Shown here one piece after another: positions 60,138 through 64,000 of a stretch of 64,000 nucleotides of DNA; the stretch's first letter is position 1; the number at the start of each line of letters is the position of its first letter. Source of the stretch: Tillus elongatus. Lineage: Eukaryota > Arthropoda > Insecta > Coleoptera > Cleridae. The position numbers were made by a program, and so were the translations under genes. Where the stretch lies: contig OZ023267.1 of the NCBI GenBank assembly GCA_964006375.1, positions 86,041,406-86,105,405 on the forward strand. The letters run 5' to 3'. Under the pieces are notes generated by a model. That model was not told the origin of the DNA. It ran no database searches and saw only the letters and a program-made list of their open reading frames with translations.

Positions 60138-60773
60138 TCCGGAGCTTCTCTTTTTGCGCCTAGGAAAGAAGCTTGGACTGCCGGGAAAGTCATTCTACCC
60201 CTGGAATAGGGTCCTCACTGGTGGAGGGGCCCCCAAACTCCGCGGACCTCGATTCGGTGGGAGTCAGCCTCCAGCTTGGGTGTCGGGGACAAGTCTGTGG
60301 GCGAAGCTACCCCCCGATCCCTGTATCTACGGCGGTCGTGAGACCTCCAGGCTCCGCGGTGGCTGCAGCCCCCTGGCTCGTCTCCATTTCCAGAATAGTC
60401 TCAAGTCTGTAGCCGGAGCCACTCCTCGAGCCTCATTGGTTTTGGTTTTATTTAAATTTCGCTTCTTTATGTTTTTCCCACGGGAATGAGGGAAATACTG
60501 TCCACACCATCAGAACCCTCTGTGTAGTCCAAGACGGGTTACTCTGGAGGGTTGTCCGGTACTCCAGTGGTTCCGTTCACGACACCATCACCCTTCGACC
60601 TCCACGTCTAGATCCGCCATGATTAGTCATAAGGAGGGTCACCTCGTGCAGGATGCGGCTCTTCACCGCGCATGACGGTCTTGGGGAAAGCTTCATCGAA
60701 ATCTCATGTTGTTGTTTCCGCATCCTTAGCTTGGCGCCTGGAGTCCTTTGGTCCCCAACTTCCCTGCCCCGTC
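60138..60773 (-). other. LINE B 5' region
   Basis: Sequence between the ORF1 basic region and the copia junction. GC-rich, with overlapping Pro/Arg-rich frames; it probably holds the 5' untranslated region and ORF1 start, which I cannot place. The junction with copia is at 60773/60774. Confidence 0.5.
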
Positions 60774-61150
60774 TTGTAGCCACGGACAAATATGTAAGTA
60801 CGCCCACAAGCTCCCTGTACGGCATATTTAGAGATTCTGACAAATATTTTGGAGGTTTCATGTATATAGCTTGCTCTAGGTCGCCATTTAGGTAGGCGCA
60901 AGTAACATATAGTTGCTAAATGTCCATATGCATACGTGCAGCTAGAGCAGCTACCAATCTGATGAAGCTAAGGCGGGCCACAGGTTCAAATGTATCATGT
61001 AAATGGATTCCGGGACGTTGATTGAAGCCACTTGTAACAAGTCCTGCTTGTCGCCTTTCAATGATACAGTTAGCTTTGTATTTATTTCTTAAAACAATAC
61101 GACTACCGACCGTTTCTTGATTTTCTGTCGGTCCACAGTAGAGCAAATAG
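60774..61150 (-). pseudogene. Ty1/copia pol, RT part with internal deletion
   Basis: From the right: SRIVLRNKYKANCIIERR, then SGFNQRPGIHLHDTFEPVARL (copia RT signature, here with small changes), LVAALAARMHMDI, then AYLNGDLEQAIYMKPPKY. It then jumps to MPYRELVGVLTYLSVATR, which normally lies about 170 residues later. The deletion removed the RT centre including the YVDD motif. Pol then continues at 56190 after the LINE. Gag, integrase and the right end are not in the window before 61150. Confidence 0.85.

Positions 61151-64000
<2,850 letters not shown>

Larger units (their letters stand above)
56197..60773 (-). mobile_element. LINE B: RNase H-bearing non-LTR retrotransposon in copia pol
   Basis: A 4.6-kb minus-strand LINE with ORF1 (basic N-terminus, DUF4780-like domain), an ORF2 endonuclease, reverse transcriptase, RNase H and a zinc-knuckle-like tail. 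RNase H places it in the I/LOA/R1 part of the LINE tree; I cannot narrow it. It is markedly GC-richer than the host sequence. Near full length, but with many frameshifts and stops. A 66-base stub of the same 3' end is at 16861. Confidence 0.85.

Noticed and set aside
57568..60489. Forward ORFs of 100-176 codons in the GC-rich LINE B
   Set aside because: Antisense shadows of the RT and ORF1 regions. The minus-strand frames carry the recognisable motifs.

Overview
This window is AT-rich, intron-style eukaryotic DNA from an invertebrate, most likely an insect. It carries tRNA-derived SINEs, Ty3/gypsy and Ty1/copia elements, several LINE types, Penelope-like elements and a Polinton-type viral remnant. 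No ordinary host protein gene, rRNA or credible functional tRNA gene was found. I cannot name the species. Nearly everything recognisable is mobile or virus-derived and most of it is broken.

Layout. 1-2400: remnant of an endogenous Polinton/Maverick-type DNA virus, with a conserved small protein (one nonsense codon, apparent frame breaks) facing convergently an intact KilA-N gene that has its own TATA box and initiator. 2.4-17.6 kb: mostly anonymous AT-rich DNA with (AT)n arrays, a 1.2-kb element with 158-base inverted ends, a GACAGCT minisatellite, a 284-base tandem duplication and dispersed repeats. 17.6-19.0 kb: two partial Penelope-like elements joined head to head, each tail carrying a hammerhead-ribozyme-like motif. 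22.1-34.6 kb: a 12-kb gypsy element on the minus strand with 2.1-kb LTRs. It sits inside an (AT)n array, its left LTR is split by a LINE (23762-26350), and gag and pol are joined by a canonical UUUUUUA slippery site. 35.1-38.8 kb: a second, internally deleted gypsy element, also bounded by (AT)n arrays. 38.8-55.2 kb: SINEs, a tandem array of 1.1-kb elements with CTTCCACAT ends, a second head-to-head Penelope pair, foldback elements and dispersed repeats. 55.6-61.15 kb: a decayed copia pol gene interrupted by a 4.6-kb GC-richer LINE with an RNase H domain. 61,319 to the end: an unbroken GT array of at least 2682 bases.

The elements give a relative history through nesting: LINE into gypsy LTR, LINE into copia, SINE into a MITE-like unit, SINE-like unit inside a TIR element, and gypsy elements into (AT)n tracts. 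The points most worth following are the repeated head-to-head Penelope arrangement with ribozyme-like tails, the link between LTR elements and (AT)n arrays, the viral KilA-N gene with a well-formed core promoter, and the GT array.
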